From contig JAGYIG010000008.1 of assembly GCA_018402455.1 (NCBI GenBank), positions 45,501-109,500 of the forward strand: a stretch of DNA of 64,000 nucleotides, given 5' to 3'. Every line of letters starts with the position of its first letter. The stretch's first letter is position 1. Positions 18,424 through 27,502 of this stretch are shown here, one piece after another. This DNA is from Opitutaceae bacterium (GTDB taxonomy: Bacteria; Verrucomicrobiota; Verrucomicrobiia; Opitutales; Opitutaceae). A model generated the notes under the pieces. The model was given only the letters and a program-made list of their open reading frames with translations. It was not told the DNA's origin and ran no database searches. A program made the position numbers and the translations under genes.

Positions 18424-18436
18424 CCCCAACTTGGGG
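18424..18436. promoter_or_regulatory. palindrome in divergent intergenic region
   Basis: CCCCAACTTGGGG is a perfect 6-bp inverted repeat around one central base, located in the 58-bp gap between the divergent GNAT and MFS transporter genes. It could be an operator for both, but a repressor gene is not nearby and such short GC-rich dyads can arise by chance. Confidence 0.25.
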
Positions 18437-18475
18437 GGTAAAAAGGGGCGGGTCCACGCTTTGCCCAAATTTCCC

Positions 18476-19723
18476 ATGGCTCCAACATTGCCCCCGCCTG
18501 GAAGGCCGATCTGGATCGCGGTCTTGACCGTCCCCACGCCCATCTGGCGCCTGCAGGCCCACTATTTTGCGATCTACGCCGTTTTCGGCAGCGTGACGCC
18601 CTATCTGCCGATCTACCTGCGGGATAACAAAGGAATCTCCCCGGCCGATATGGGGTTCATTTTTGCGGTCGGCCAAGGGTCGGTCCTGTTGATGCCCGTG
18701 TTGATCACGTTTCTGGCCGATCGCTACCGGCTGGTGAGACCGCTGCTCATCGGGCTCTTTCTGATCAATATCGTCGCCATGACCGCGCTGACCAGCGCGG
18801 TCGGGTTTTGGCTGTGCCTGACCTGGATCGCCATCAATCGACTGGCCCTGCAGCCTCAGTTGGCCCTGGGCGATGGGCTCTATTTCACCCTGCAGGCCGA
18901 CCCGACCCAGCCGCGGTCCTCCTACTCCATGATTCGGGTGTGGGGGGCCATCGGTTTTATCATCCCGAGTGTGGTGATGTTTGCGGTCTATCAGGCGGGA
19001 GGCGACGTGACCTGGCTGCCGCCGATCACCGCGCTGTTTGCCCTGGCCGGAATCGCCAACTCCCTGGGCCTGCCCGTCCGATCACCGGTGCCGGAGACCA
19101 CAGCCAAGGCCAGGGTGCCGACCTGGGAAGCCGCCAAGGTTCTGGCCCGCCCTCCGCTGGCTTTGTTCTGCCTCGGCGTGGGGTTCGTGATTTTTTCCAA
19201 CATGGCGTTCTACACGTTTTATCCCCTCTACCTCACCCAGCAGGTCGGTTTTGCGGAGAAATGGGTCGGTCCCATTTCAAGTCTCGGAGTCGGGTTGGAG
19301 GTGCTCTACATCCTCGGACTCGACCGCATGAAACGCCGATTCGGCTACGAGGGCATCATGGCGCTCGGCTCGGCCGCCAGTGTGTTCCGCCTGACGTGTC
19401 TCGGTTTTCTACCGACGCCGTTTTTTGCCGTCTTCTTCCAGCTGTTCCACGGCATGACGATTCTGGGCTTCATGATTTTGCCGGTGATGTATCTCAACAG
19501 CCACGCGGGAGCCGGCTACCGCAACTCGATCCAAGGCCTCTTCGTCATGTTGAGCTCCGGCGTCTTCGCCATCGCCGGCCACATCTTTGCCGGCCAAGTC
19601 GCTGAGATCGGCCTGCTCACGCTCTTCCGGGCCTCCCTCGCCGTGTGCCTGCTCGGGGTCGTGCTCACCGGGCTGAGCTTCTGGTGCGCCCGAAGCACCC
19701 CGCCGCCAGATCCGGCAACCTGA
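18476..19723 (+). CDS. MFS transporter (MFS_1-like)
   Basis: This inner-membrane transporter has about 415 residues and twelve hydrophobic segments. The N-terminal HYFAIYAVFGSVTPYLPIYL, the loop LADRYRLVRPLL between helices 2 and 3, and YSMIRVWGAIGFIIPSVV near helix 5 resemble the nucleoside-symporter/PPP-like branch of the major facilitator superfamily. The substrate is unknown. I chose ATG 18476, which leaves a 20-residue tail before the first helix; the longer open frame runs antisense over the GNAT gene and is not plausible. It has no obvious operon partner. Confidence 0.85.
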   Translation: MAPTLPPPGRPIWIAVLTVPTPIWRLQAHYFAIYAVFGSVTPYLPIYLRDNKGISPADMGFIFAVGQGSVLLMPVLITFLADRYRLVRPLLIGLFLINIVAMTALTSAVGFWLCLTWIAINRLALQPQLALGDGLYFTLQADPTQPRSSYSMIRVWGAIGFIIPSVVMFAVYQAGGDVTWLPPITALFALAGIANSLGLPVRSPVPETTAKARVPTWEAAKVLARPPLALFCLGVGFVIFSNMAFYTFYPLYLTQQVGFAEKWVGPISSLGVGLEVLYILGLDRMKRRFGYEGIMALGSAASVFRLTCLGFLPTPFFAVFFQLFHGMTILGFMILPVMYLNSHAGAGYRNSIQGLFVMLSSGVFAIAGHIFAGQVAEIGLLTLFRASLAVCLLGVVLTGLSFWCARSTPPPDPAT

Positions 19724-19780
19724 TCGCATCCGCCCCTCCGCCGGCTTTTACCAGTCGGCCCGGCGAATTACGCGTAAACG

Positions 19781-19807
19781 AAAAAGGGCCCTGCGGACCA
19801 GGCAGGG
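19781..19807 (-). terminator. probable rho-independent terminator
   Basis: On the minus strand a 6-bp stem CCCTGC / GCAGGG with a 7-base loop is followed by CCC and five T residues. It lies about 30 bp after the stop of the sugar-phosphate-isomerase-like gene. Confidence 0.5.
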
Positions 19808-19837
19808 TCTGCGGGAGGGAGGCTGCGAGCGGCCCAA

Positions 19838-20707
19838 TCAGAGCTCGAGACCGTGCAGATAGGCCAAGCTGAGGGGAATATCGCGGGGCGAATCCGCGCC
19901 TTCATCTTCGATGAAAAAGAGCTCCATGCCATAGGAACGGGCGGTGCCGATCACGCTCGGCCAGTCGATTTGCCCGGTGCCCACCACCACCCGATCGGCC
20001 GCCGGCAGGTCGGGTCGCAAAAACCCCACGGGCACGCCTTGGCGGATGTCCTTCACGTGCATGCTCACCCAGCGGTCCTGGTATTCATGCAACAACGCGA
20101 CGGGGTCTTCGCCGCCATACACCACCCAGCACACATCCATCTGGAAATACACGTCATGGCCGGCGGTGGCCTCAGCCATTTTGTCGAACAAGGTCACCTC
20201 CTCTTTCCCCGCACCGAACTCGTAGCCGTGAGGGTGGTAACCGAGCTTGATGCCTTGGGCCGCAAATTTGGGTCCCCACTCCTTGAGCCGTTCGATCGCT
20301 TGAGCATTGTCATCTTCGGTAAAGGCCCCGTCGTGCGGGATCCACGGGATCATCGCATACTTGGCGCCCAGGGCGATCACATCGAGCAGCACCGCTTCGA
20401 AGTTTTTGACCAAGTCGCCATACTGCACGTGGGCGCTGACCACCTCGACCCCGCGGTTGGCGAGCTCCACGCGGTATTGCTCCGGGACCATCCCGTTGGT
20501 GCCGGCCGTTTCGGCGTAGGGCATGCCATAGGAGCCCACCAAGTCGAGGGTGCCGATCACGTCCTGCTCAAACTGATCCTTGAGGCTCCACAGTTGCAGG
20601 CCCAATTGATCAGCCAAAGGAGGGTGCTCAGCAGAGTTGGAGTCATTGGCAAAAAGAGCAGAGGTCGTGATGACCGCGACACCGAGAAGTCTTAGGGGAG
20701 TGTTCAT
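19838..20707 (-). CDS. secreted sugar phosphate isomerase/epimerase-like TIM-barrel protein
   Basis: This protein of about 289 residues begins with a signal peptide (MNTPLRLLGVAVITTSALFA) and continues as an AP-endonuclease-2/xylose-isomerase-like TIM barrel. Core motifs are QLGLQLWSLKDQF near residue 35, VSAHVQYGDL near 90, GIKLGYHPHGYEF near 155, DVYFQMDVCWVV near 190, VSMHVKDIRQG near 215 and LFFIEDEG near 268. The Glu, Asp and His residues at these strand ends are the usual metal site. It probably isomerises or epimerises a free sugar or keto-sugar outside the cytoplasm. The ATG at 20707 is set by the signal peptide. Confidence 0.85.
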   Translation of the reverse strand: MNTPLRLLGVAVITTSALFANDSNSAEHPPLADQLGLQLWSLKDQFEQDVIGTLDLVGSYGMPYAETAGTNGMVPEQYRVELANRGVEVVSAHVQYGDLVKNFEAVLLDVIALGAKYAMIPWIPHDGAFTEDDNAQAIERLKEWGPKFAAQGIKLGYHPHGYEFGAGKEEVTLFDKMAEATAGHDVYFQMDVCWVVYGGEDPVALLHEYQDRWVSMHVKDIRQGVPVGFLRPDLPAADRVVVGTGQIDWPSVIGTARSYGMELFFIEDEGADSPRDIPLSLAYLHGLEL

Positions 20708-20795
20708 GGGGGGATTTCGAAACGTAAATTTCAGGGCACTCGCCGCGCGCCAAGATCGCAAGCCGAGACCCACTCAATGTTGAACCTGCCAACGT

Positions 20796-22082
20796 CTAGT
20801 CCAGGGCAGCTTGCAGCTCAGCCGCGACCGCCTGCACCTCGGTGAGGACCCGCATCACGTTACTTCCCCACATCTTGCCCAAGTCCTCCTCCGAATAGCC
20901 GCGCCGCAGGAGCTCGGCGGTCAGATTCATCATCTCGCTGACGTCCATCAAGTCGGCCACCCCGCCGCCGCCGTCGAAGTCACCACTGAATCCCACATGG
21001 TTGATCCCCATCACCCTGACCAAGTGGTCCACGTGATCAGCCACGGTCGGGATATCGGAAAGTGAGGACGGAAAGGCTTCCTTGATTCCCATGATTTCGA
21101 TCCGCCGTTGGATATCCACGTCCATCGGCAACGGTTGAGGCGCCTCATATTTTTTTCGCCAGGATTCGATCGCCGCGTCCCGGGCCTCATCCGGCGGCGT
21201 GTCCATGAGGTAGGTGCTGAACACATTCATCTGCACCACCCCACCGGCGGCCGCAATCTGCCGCAACAAAGGGTCATTGAGATTTCGAGGATGGGGATAC
21301 GCCGCGTAGGCTCCGCTGTGCGAGGCGATCACCGGTGCCTTCGAACGCTCCAAAATATCCCAAGTGGTTTTGTCCGACGCATGGGACACATCGATCATCA
21401 GACCGAGTCGGTTGCATTCATCGACCGCCGCCCGCCCCAGTTCCGAAATCCCGAAATGCAGCGGTCCCGACCGATCCGTGGAGGAATCGGCCAGATCATT
21501 GTTCCGCGTATGCACGAAGCCGAAGTAACGCACCCCCAGCTCGTGGTAACGTTCCAGCAAGTCCAGGTTCCGGCCCATGACGTAGCCGTTCTCGATGCCC
21601 ATGAACACCACGTGTTTACCCGCTGAGCGGAACGCTTCCGCTTCGACGGGAGTGGTGGCCAACCCGGATTGATCCGCGTGGATTTCAACCGTTTCTCGAA
21701 TCAGATTGGTGATCATCAACCCCTCTTCGATCGCTTGGGCTCGAGCCGCCAGCTTCAGGGGTCCTTGCGGCACAAACACTACGAAGAACCCGCCATCGAG
21801 CCCGCCTTTTTTCATGCGCGGAAAATCCACCTGACTCGCATCATCCACCCAGGAGTGTTCCCGGCTGATGTCGAAGCCCGGTCGGCGCAGCACGATCGGC
21901 ACATCCAAGTGGGTATCGAGCGTCAGGTAGCGGTCGTGGATATCTTTGGCCAGGGAGAGCAGCCGCACCTCGCTCCATTCGGCGCGCTCATCGGCCAGCG
22001 TGCGGTCCGGGCCCGCGCCCATCGGCAGGGCCACCAACCCCATAATTTTACTGCAGCTTAGTATCTTGGTCAGAATTTTCAT
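20796..22082 (-). CDS. membrane dipeptidase (peptidase M19)
   Basis: This zinc dipeptidase of the renal dipeptidase family has about 428 residues and probably an N-terminal signal (KILTKILSCSKIMGLVALPM). Zinc ligands are visible: the HXD in TLDTHLDVP near residue 50, the glutamate in GIENGY near 165, histidines in DVSHASDKT near 235 and VIASHSGAYA near 255, and the acidic residue in GFSGDFDGG near 365. It would cleave dipeptides or similar small amides outside the cytoplasm. The ATG at 22082 begins just before the hydrophobic signal; the upstream extension looks non-coding. It diverges from a GH130 gene. Confidence 0.9.
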   Translation of the reverse strand: MKILTKILSCSKIMGLVALPMGAGPDRTLADERAEWSEVRLLSLAKDIHDRYLTLDTHLDVPIVLRRPGFDISREHSWVDDASQVDFPRMKKGGLDGGFFVVFVPQGPLKLAARAQAIEEGLMITNLIRETVEIHADQSGLATTPVEAEAFRSAGKHVVFMGIENGYVMGRNLDLLERYHELGVRYFGFVHTRNNDLADSSTDRSGPLHFGISELGRAAVDECNRLGLMIDVSHASDKTTWDILERSKAPVIASHSGAYAAYPHPRNLNDPLLRQIAAAGGVVQMNVFSTYLMDTPPDEARDAAIESWRKKYEAPQPLPMDVDIQRRIEIMGIKEAFPSSLSDIPTVADHVDHLVRVMGINHVGFSGDFDGGGGVADLMDVSEMMNLTAELLRRGYSEEDLGKMWGSNVMRVLTEVQAVAAELQAALD

Positions 22083-22263
22083 CACGCGAATCAGGCCACT
22101 ATTCAGCCCATCCCGCTTTTGATCAACGACAAGTCGACCGGACCCAAAACTCTGGGAAACGTCCGCCCATTGCACGTTCACAACGCCCATCCTCGACGGG
22201 GTTCCCGGGTTGAGCCGCAATTTCAAAAAATCACTTCGCCTGAGCCACCCGCTCCCCTGCCTT

Positions 22264-23274
22264 ATGCCCTCATCCCGCCTCCCCTCCACCACCACCATTA
22301 TCGGCCGCAACCTGCCCAACCTGCCTTGGGAGGACAAACCCTCGGGCTACCCCCAGGTGGTTTGGCGCAACCGAGCCAATCCCCTGATCGGATGGAATCC
22401 CACCCCGCACACCGCCCGGGTCTACAACTCCGCGCCCGTGCCCTTCGGTGAGGGTTTTGCCGGCGTCTTCCGGGCCGACGGCCGCAATGGCCGCGCCGCG
22501 CTGCATGCGGGCACCTCCCGGGACGGCCTCAGCTTCGAGATCAACGACCGACCCATTCGCTGGATCGATGGTGACGGCAAGACCGCCACCCCCTCCTACG
22601 CTTACGATCCGCGCGTCGTCAAAATCGGCAGTTGGTATTACATCACCTGGTGTGACGACTTCCCCGGCGCTTCCATCGGTCTGGGTCGCACCAAGGATTT
22701 CAAAACATTTATCCGGATGGAGAATCCCTTGATGCCGTTCAACCGCAACGGCGTGCTCTTTCCGCGCAAGATCAACGGGGAATACGTGCTCCTTTCGCGG
22801 CCGTCAGACAGTGCCCACACGCCCTTCGGGGACGTCATCCTCAGCCACTCCAAGGACCTCACCTACTGGGGCAAGCATCGTCTGGTCATGCGGGCCGGAG
22901 GCAGTAGCTGGTGGCAGGGAATGAAGATCGGAGCCGGCCCCATCCCGATCGAGACCACCGCCGGCTGGCTCGTGTTCTATCATGGCGTGTCCAACACCTG
23001 CAACGGCTACGTCTATTCGATCGGCGCGTCGCTGCACGCCATTGATGAACCGGCCAAGGTGCTGCTGCGCACGCGCGACTACCTGCTCACTCCCGAAGAG
23101 GATTACGAAACCCGCGGCTTCGTGCCCAATGTCTGCTTCCCCGTCTCGGCCCTCACCGATGCCAGGACCGGGCGGATCTCGCTCTACTACGGTGCCGCCG
23201 ATACTTACACGGCGCTCTGTCACTGCCAGGTCGACGAATTGCTCAACCATATGGCCGCGAATTCCGAGGTCTAG
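22264..23274 (+). CDS. glycoside hydrolase family 130-like phosphorylase
   Basis: This protein of about 336 residues is a five-bladed propeller of the GH130 type, phosphorylases or hydrolases of beta-mannosides. Typical parts are NPTPHTARVYNSAPVPFGEG near residue 45, AYDPRVVKIGSWYYITWCDD near 115 (with the Asp expected to act as general acid), NRNGVLFPRKINGEYVLLSR near 160, GAGPIPIETTAGWLVFYHG near 225 and RISLYYGAADT near 315. There is no signal peptide, so it should act in the cytoplasm on imported mannose-containing oligosaccharides. I chose ATG 22264, since the sequence upstream in the same frame is not family-like. Confidence 0.88.
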   Translation: MPSSRLPSTTTIIGRNLPNLPWEDKPSGYPQVVWRNRANPLIGWNPTPHTARVYNSAPVPFGEGFAGVFRADGRNGRAALHAGTSRDGLSFEINDRPIRWIDGDGKTATPSYAYDPRVVKIGSWYYITWCDDFPGASIGLGRTKDFKTFIRMENPLMPFNRNGVLFPRKINGEYVLLSRPSDSAHTPFGDVILSHSKDLTYWGKHRLVMRAGGSSWWQGMKIGAGPIPIETTAGWLVFYHGVSNTCNGYVYSIGASLHAIDEPAKVLLRTRDYLLTPEEDYETRGFVPNVCFPVSALTDARTGRISLYYGAADTYTALCHCQVDELLNHMAANSEV

Positions 23275-23487
23275 GATCCTCCGGCCAACTGCCCCCCGAC
23301 CGCGCGCACCGGCTCCAAAGTAGCGGCGAGCGGAAGCGAGCCGACCCGCCAGGCCGGTGCCCGGATGCGGGCCGACCAACCCTGCGACCACCTTCGTTTA
23401 ATTCGCGGTGGCGCACCCTAGCTCCTGCTCAACAGGCACCACCGGCTTCACTTGCGTCGGTAAGCTTCGCGGTTAACCGTTCCTCCC

Positions 23488-24693
23488 ATGACCCGGTTAA
23501 TCCCCACCGCCTTGGCCGCCCTCGGCCTCACTGCCTCCACCCTGTTTGCGGCTGACAACAGCTACCCGGAACCACAGCCCATCGGCTCGGATCTGCCCCA
23601 CTTCGAACTCCCGGGCGTCGACGGTAAGACCTACACCCCGGACTCCTTCACCGATGCCGAACTGCTCTGCATTGTCTTCACCTCCAACCACTGCCCGACC
23701 GCGCGGCGCTACGAAGAACGCTTGATCCAACTCACCGCCGATTACGGGCCCAAAGGCGTCGCCGTGGTCGCCATCAACCCCAACAACGCGGATGCCGTTC
23801 GCCTGGATGAACTGGCCTACACCGACGTGGGCGACTCCTTCGGGGAGATGGTCATTCGCGCCGAACACGCCGGCTTTAATTTCCCCTATCTGGACGATGG
23901 GCCCACCCAAAAGGTGGCTCGGGTCTTCGGACCCGTCGCGACGCCTCACGTCTTCATCTACGACCGCGACCGCAAGCTCGCCTTCCAGGGCCGCATCGAC
24001 GACGCGGAACTCCCGCAATACATCAAGGACCACACCACCCGCAACGCGCTCGACTCGCTCCTCGCCGGCGACACCCCTGCCATCACCACCACCCGCGTCT
24101 TTGGCTGCTCCGTGAAGTGGGCCGAGAAGGCCGAGGGCTACAACAAGATCTGGGCCGAACGCCTCAAAGAGGAACCCGTCACCCTGGCGCATGCCTCCGC
24201 CGCCGAACTCGTCGCCCTGCGCGAAAATCAGGACTCAGGCAAAGTCCGCTTGATCAATGTCTGGGCCACCTGGTGCGGTCCCTGTGTCACCGAGTTCCCC
24301 GACCTGGTCGACCTCAACGTCACCTTTCGGGGACGCGATTTCGAGATGGTCACCGTCGCTGCGGAGTATCCCAAGATGGAGGCCAAGGCCCTCCGCTTTC
24401 TCGAAGGGCAACACGCCTCCATGCGAAACTACATCTTTGGCGACACCGACAAATACGCCAATATCGAAGCCATCGATCCCGAATGGAACGGCGCCCTCCC
24501 CCACACCCTGATCGTCGATCATCACGGCGAGGTCATCTATCGCCACACCGGCATCCTGGATTTTATCGAAGTGCGTCGCGCCCTCCTGCCCGCCCTTGAT
24601 GCCATCACCCTATGGCTTGTGACGGCAACTAACCCGCCTCAACCGACTCCAAACGCCACGGCGGCGGGCCTCAGGTCCGCCGCCGTTCGTTAA
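23488..24693 (+). CDS. secreted double-thioredoxin-domain protein
   Basis: The product is 401 residues with a signal peptide (LAALGLTASTLFA) and two redoxin domains. The first (about 30-200) is AhpC/TlpA-like with FTSNHCPTARRY, where a single cysteine replaces CXXC. The second (about 235-370) has the complete WATWCGPC active site and the cis-proline in LPHTLIVDHHG. It probably works in periplasmic disulfide or peroxide chemistry. The last 30 or so residues after RRALLPALD do not look like a domain, and they read through a perfect 10-bp hairpin. In another frame a TAA follows at about 24631, so a one-base slip near 24605 could have changed the C-terminus. Confidence 0.82.
   Translation: MTRLIPTALAALGLTASTLFAADNSYPEPQPIGSDLPHFELPGVDGKTYTPDSFTDAELLCIVFTSNHCPTARRYEERLIQLTADYGPKGVAVVAINPNNADAVRLDELAYTDVGDSFGEMVIRAEHAGFNFPYLDDGPTQKVARVFGPVATPHVFIYDRDRKLAFQGRIDDAELPQYIKDHTTRNALDSLLAGDTPAITTTRVFGCSVKWAEKAEGYNKIWAERLKEEPVTLAHASAAELVALRENQDSGKVRLINVWATWCGPCVTEFPDLVDLNVTFRGRDFEMVTVAAEYPKMEAKALRFLEGQHASMRNYIFGDTDKYANIEAIDPEWNGALPHTLIVDHHGEVIYRHTGILDFIEVRRALLPALDAITLWLVTATNPPQPTPNATAAGLRSAAVR
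24658..24686 (+). terminator. hairpin overlapping the 3' end of the thioredoxin gene
   Basis: A perfect 10-bp stem (ACGGCGGCGG / CCGCCGCCGT) with a 9-base loop lies inside the last codons of the double-thioredoxin gene. The T-run is weak (TCGTTAAT). It looks like a terminator that has been read as coding sequence. Confidence 0.4.
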
Positions 24694-24921
24694 TCCACCA
24701 GACCGGGGCGTGCGCAATCAAACCCCAGCCGGAGACGGCAATACCCTTGCGGCCCGCTAAACCGACGCATGGCCCACCATTTCCCCAAAACCAGCGAGCG
24801 CCCCCCTTTTTTTACGCCCTAAATTCTGGCCTTCCCCTCAGTCGCCACCGTTAACTCTCTCCGGCACCAGCCCCGACCTCATCGGCGTCATCCCCCCCGC
24901 TTTCCCTCAAACTTCACCCTC

Positions 24922-26211
24922 ATGATCCGCCTACCTGTAGTCCTTTTTCTGGTCGGCATCGTTGCCGCCAGTGCCTTCGCCCAAACCCCTTCGGGCCAAG
25001 TCACTCCCCTCCTTGCTGTGGCGGCACCGGAAACCGTCGGACTGTCTCCGGCTCGGCTCGACCGCATCGACGCCCTGATCGAACACGCCATCGCGGCCGA
25101 ACAGATCCCCGGGGCCGTCGCGCTGGTCGCTCGCCACGGGAAAATCGTGTACCAACGCGCCTTTGGCACGGCGGATCCCGATGGCGCGGCGCTCGAGCCC
25201 GACTCGATTTTCCGTATCGCATCGCAGACCAAGGCCGTGACCTCCACGGCGGTGATGATGCTGTTTGAGGAAGGGCATTTTCGCCTCAACGATCCGGTGT
25301 CGAAATTTCTGCCGGAGTTTGCCGATCCGGTGGTGCTCGATGCCTACGATGAGCAAACGGGACGCTACATCACTCGGCCCGCCAAGTCACCGATCACCAT
25401 CCGCCAACTCATCACCCACCGGTCCGGACTCGGCTACGGCATCATCGACCGAGACCCGCGCATGAAACAGATCTACATCGATGCGGGGATCACCGACCTC
25501 TATTCCACCGCGCCGGTGGTGCTGGCGGACAACGTCAAGAAACTCGCCGCCCTTCCCTTGCTGTTCGACCCCGGTGAACGGTGGCACTACTCGGAGGGGC
25601 TCGACGTGGCCGGCCGGTTGGTCGAGGTCGTTTCCGGCATGCCGTTCGACGAGTTTCTGCGCTCCCGCATCTTCGAGCCACTCGGCATGGGGGATACTCA
25701 GTTCTATTTGCGCGCCGACCAGGTGGATCGACTGGTCCCGGTTCAACAACCCGCCGAGGCCGGCGGCTGGGAGAAATACGTCGGCACGGAGCACTACGAT
25801 GCCGACTACCCGATCAAGGGCGCCCGCACGTGGTTTGGCGGCGGAGCCGGTCTCACCAGCACGGTGCGCGACTATGCTGTATTTCTGCAGATGTATCTTA
25901 ATGGCGGTGAATACAACGGCACCCGTTTGCTCAGCCGAACGTCCGTCAACACGATCATGGCCGAACAAAGTGAAGCCAACGCCAGCAGCTACCATGGTTT
26001 GGGATTCCAGGTCGTCACTCCGGTCGGAGTCGCCGAAGGCGGATCCGGCGGCGTGGGCACCTTCAGCGGCGGCGGCTACTTCAATTCCTCCTATTTCGCC
26101 GACCCGGGCGAACAGTTGATCGCCATGATTTTCAAGCAGACCCGCGGACAACAAGGCGATGCCACGGCCTGGAAGTTCCGCCAACTCACCTTCGCCGCGA
26201 TCGACGATTGA
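24922..26211 (+). CDS. secreted serine hydrolase (beta-lactamase class C-like)
   Basis: This 429-residue protein has a signal peptide (LPVVLFLVGIVAASAFA) and the beta-lactamase/transpeptidase-like fold. The catalytic serine lies in the SXXK motif SQTK near residue 100 (FRIASQTKAVTSTA), the tyrosine of the second motif is in WHYSEGLDVAG near 225, and GGGAGLTSTVRDYA near 310 follows the family pattern. Such family VIII-like proteins are often esterases or D-amino-acid-specific peptidases rather than antibiotic-resistance enzymes. It stands alone. A second, distinct member of the family is encoded at 62130-63410. Confidence 0.87.
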   Translation: MIRLPVVLFLVGIVAASAFAQTPSGQVTPLLAVAAPETVGLSPARLDRIDALIEHAIAAEQIPGAVALVARHGKIVYQRAFGTADPDGAALEPDSIFRIASQTKAVTSTAVMMLFEEGHFRLNDPVSKFLPEFADPVVLDAYDEQTGRYITRPAKSPITIRQLITHRSGLGYGIIDRDPRMKQIYIDAGITDLYSTAPVVLADNVKKLAALPLLFDPGERWHYSEGLDVAGRLVEVVSGMPFDEFLRSRIFEPLGMGDTQFYLRADQVDRLVPVQQPAEAGGWEKYVGTEHYDADYPIKGARTWFGGGAGLTSTVRDYAVFLQMYLNGGEYNGTRLLSRTSVNTIMAEQSEANASSYHGLGFQVVTPVGVAEGGSGGVGTFSGGGYFNSSYFADPGEQLIAMIFKQTRGQQGDATAWKFRQLTFAAIDD

Positions 26212-26302
26212 TTCGCCTGCGAACCCGCCGGTCGGCTCAACTCGCACCGTAGTCGCCCGGCTCCATCAGCGACTGGCTTCCTCTGGCGACGACGCCAAGA
26301 CG

Positions 26303-26563
26303 TTAAACCTTCGTGCGATTATTGCTTTTGAAGTGGGTCTGCGGCGGTTCTCCGCCCTGCTGACGCTGCGAAGCCATTTGCCGGGCATCTTGTCGCACCA
26401 CCCGGTTCGCCCCGCCCGAAACCACCCCCGATTCGCCCGCGCCCTCCGCCGCCGCTGCGAGGAGCACCAACAACTCGGCCCGGCTTTCCAGCCTGTGCGC
26501 CGGGAATCGGTGTAACGTATCCAGCCAAGCCCACGTCGCGGGCGGCACCTCTGTTTTGACCAT
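26303..26563 (-). CDS. small hypothetical protein (tentative)
   Basis: This 86-codon frame starts at ATG 26563. It has a Leu/Ala-rich helix near residues 15-45 (WLDTLHRFPAHRL, LLVLLAAAAEGAGE) and a polar C-terminus. No family is recognised. It lies between a serine hydrolase gene and the indel-damaged carbonic anhydrase operon, so it may itself be affected by sequence errors. Around 26590-26690 another frame on the same strand reads WLWSLGEALRRDLEENR before a stop and looks like the C-terminus of a protein, but I cannot extend it. Confidence 0.3.
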   Translation of the reverse strand: MVKTEVPPATWAWLDTLHRFPAHRLESRAELLVLLAAAAEGAGESGVVSGGANRVVRQDARQMASQRQQGGEPPQTHFKSNNRTKV

Positions 26564-26693
26564 GGCAGTAATAATGACCCCAGCTTGGCCAACCCGGGAA
26601 CTGGATTAGCGGTTTTCTTCCAGATCGCGACGGAGGGCCTCACCCAGGGACCACAGCCAGCCCTCGGGGATCGGTCACCGATGCCCAAACCGC

Positions 26694-26726
26694 AAAAAGC
26701 CCGGCAGCCTTTCGGCCACCGGGCTT
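26694..26726 (-). terminator. rho-independent terminator
   Basis: On the minus strand an 8-bp stem AAGCCCGG / CCGGGCTT with a 14-base loop is followed by five T residues overlapping the stem end. It lies 55 bp after the stop of the carbonic anhydrase gene and ends that operon. Confidence 0.75.
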
Positions 26727-26780
26727 CCCCATACGTGTTATTTGGCCGGGTCCTACCTCCGGACCAAAGCGTATCCAAGG

Positions 26781-27495
26781 TCAGGGCATCTTGAGACCAT
26801 GCGCGGTGTCCTCGTAGAAGGTCACCCTGCCGGTCGAAAGGTTCATACATCCCCAATCACCCCGGAGCTCGCCGGACTCAACCATCGAGCTGAGCACTTC
26901 ACCTCGAGCCGAGAATGTGATCCACGGTGAAACGGACATTGGCATCGGCGACCTTCTGCACAAAGGCAGAAGGTTTTTCGGCGTTGCGGGGCTTCACCGA
27001 AGCTGGAACAGCGTCGATGGCCGGTTGCAAGGCAGCGAGCGTAGAAGTCAGGTTTCCCAACTTAGCGTGGCACACGCGCCTTTGACGGCGCCACATTCCG
27101 GTGTGCCCGACCACCGCCAACACCTTCGCGCCGCGAGCTTGTGCGCAAACTCGAAGCTGCCGATCATTTTCACCGGCGAAGTTTCCGGCAATTCGGCCGA
27201 CGAAGAGGTCGCCCACCCCTTGGTCGAACATCTGCTCGGGAGCTGTCCGCGGACGAGACAGGACAACACGACACCCAACGGGAACTGCCCGGCCGGTCGC
27301 CGCCACTTCGGCAGAGAGATCGCGGCGCATGGAGACACCGGACACGTGACGATCGTTGCCCGCGAGCAACACCTCAAAGGGGCCTGCTGCGGCGTCATCG
27401 CTTTCTGGGCTTCGGCGGTCGCTGACCGAAGGGCGGTAGGAAGGGCCACCGCAGCTAGGACTGCGGACGGCGATTATGAATTTAGGAACTTTCAT
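26781..27495 (-). pseudogene. beta-class carbonic anhydrase, many frameshifts
   Basis: Reading across all three minus-strand frames gives an almost complete exported beta-carbonic anhydrase, the enzyme that hydrates CO2 to bicarbonate. In order: MKVPKFIIAV, then VLAAVALPTALRS (signal peptide), KAMTPQQA, FEVLLAGNDRHVSG, QFPLGVVLSCL, SRTAPEQMFDQGVGDLFVGR, IGSFEFAHKLA, GAKVLAVVGHTG, CGAVKGACA, NLTSTLAALQPAIDAVP, VADANVRFTVDHI, EVLSSMVESGEL and LSTGRVTFYEDTA. Each junction needs a small indel, about eight to ten in total. The one after SCL removes the aspartate codon of the active-site CXDXR motif. The pieces themselves are free of nonsense or drift. It starts 7 bp after the HPF-family gene and ends at a good terminator. 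Confidence 0.8.
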
Positions 27496-27502
27496 GAATG
27501 GT

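Noticed and set aside
26266..26856. 196-codon minus-strand frame across the carbonic anhydrase terminator
   Set aside because: It is Arg/Trp/Gly-rich and crosses a good terminator, so it is probably a chance frame.
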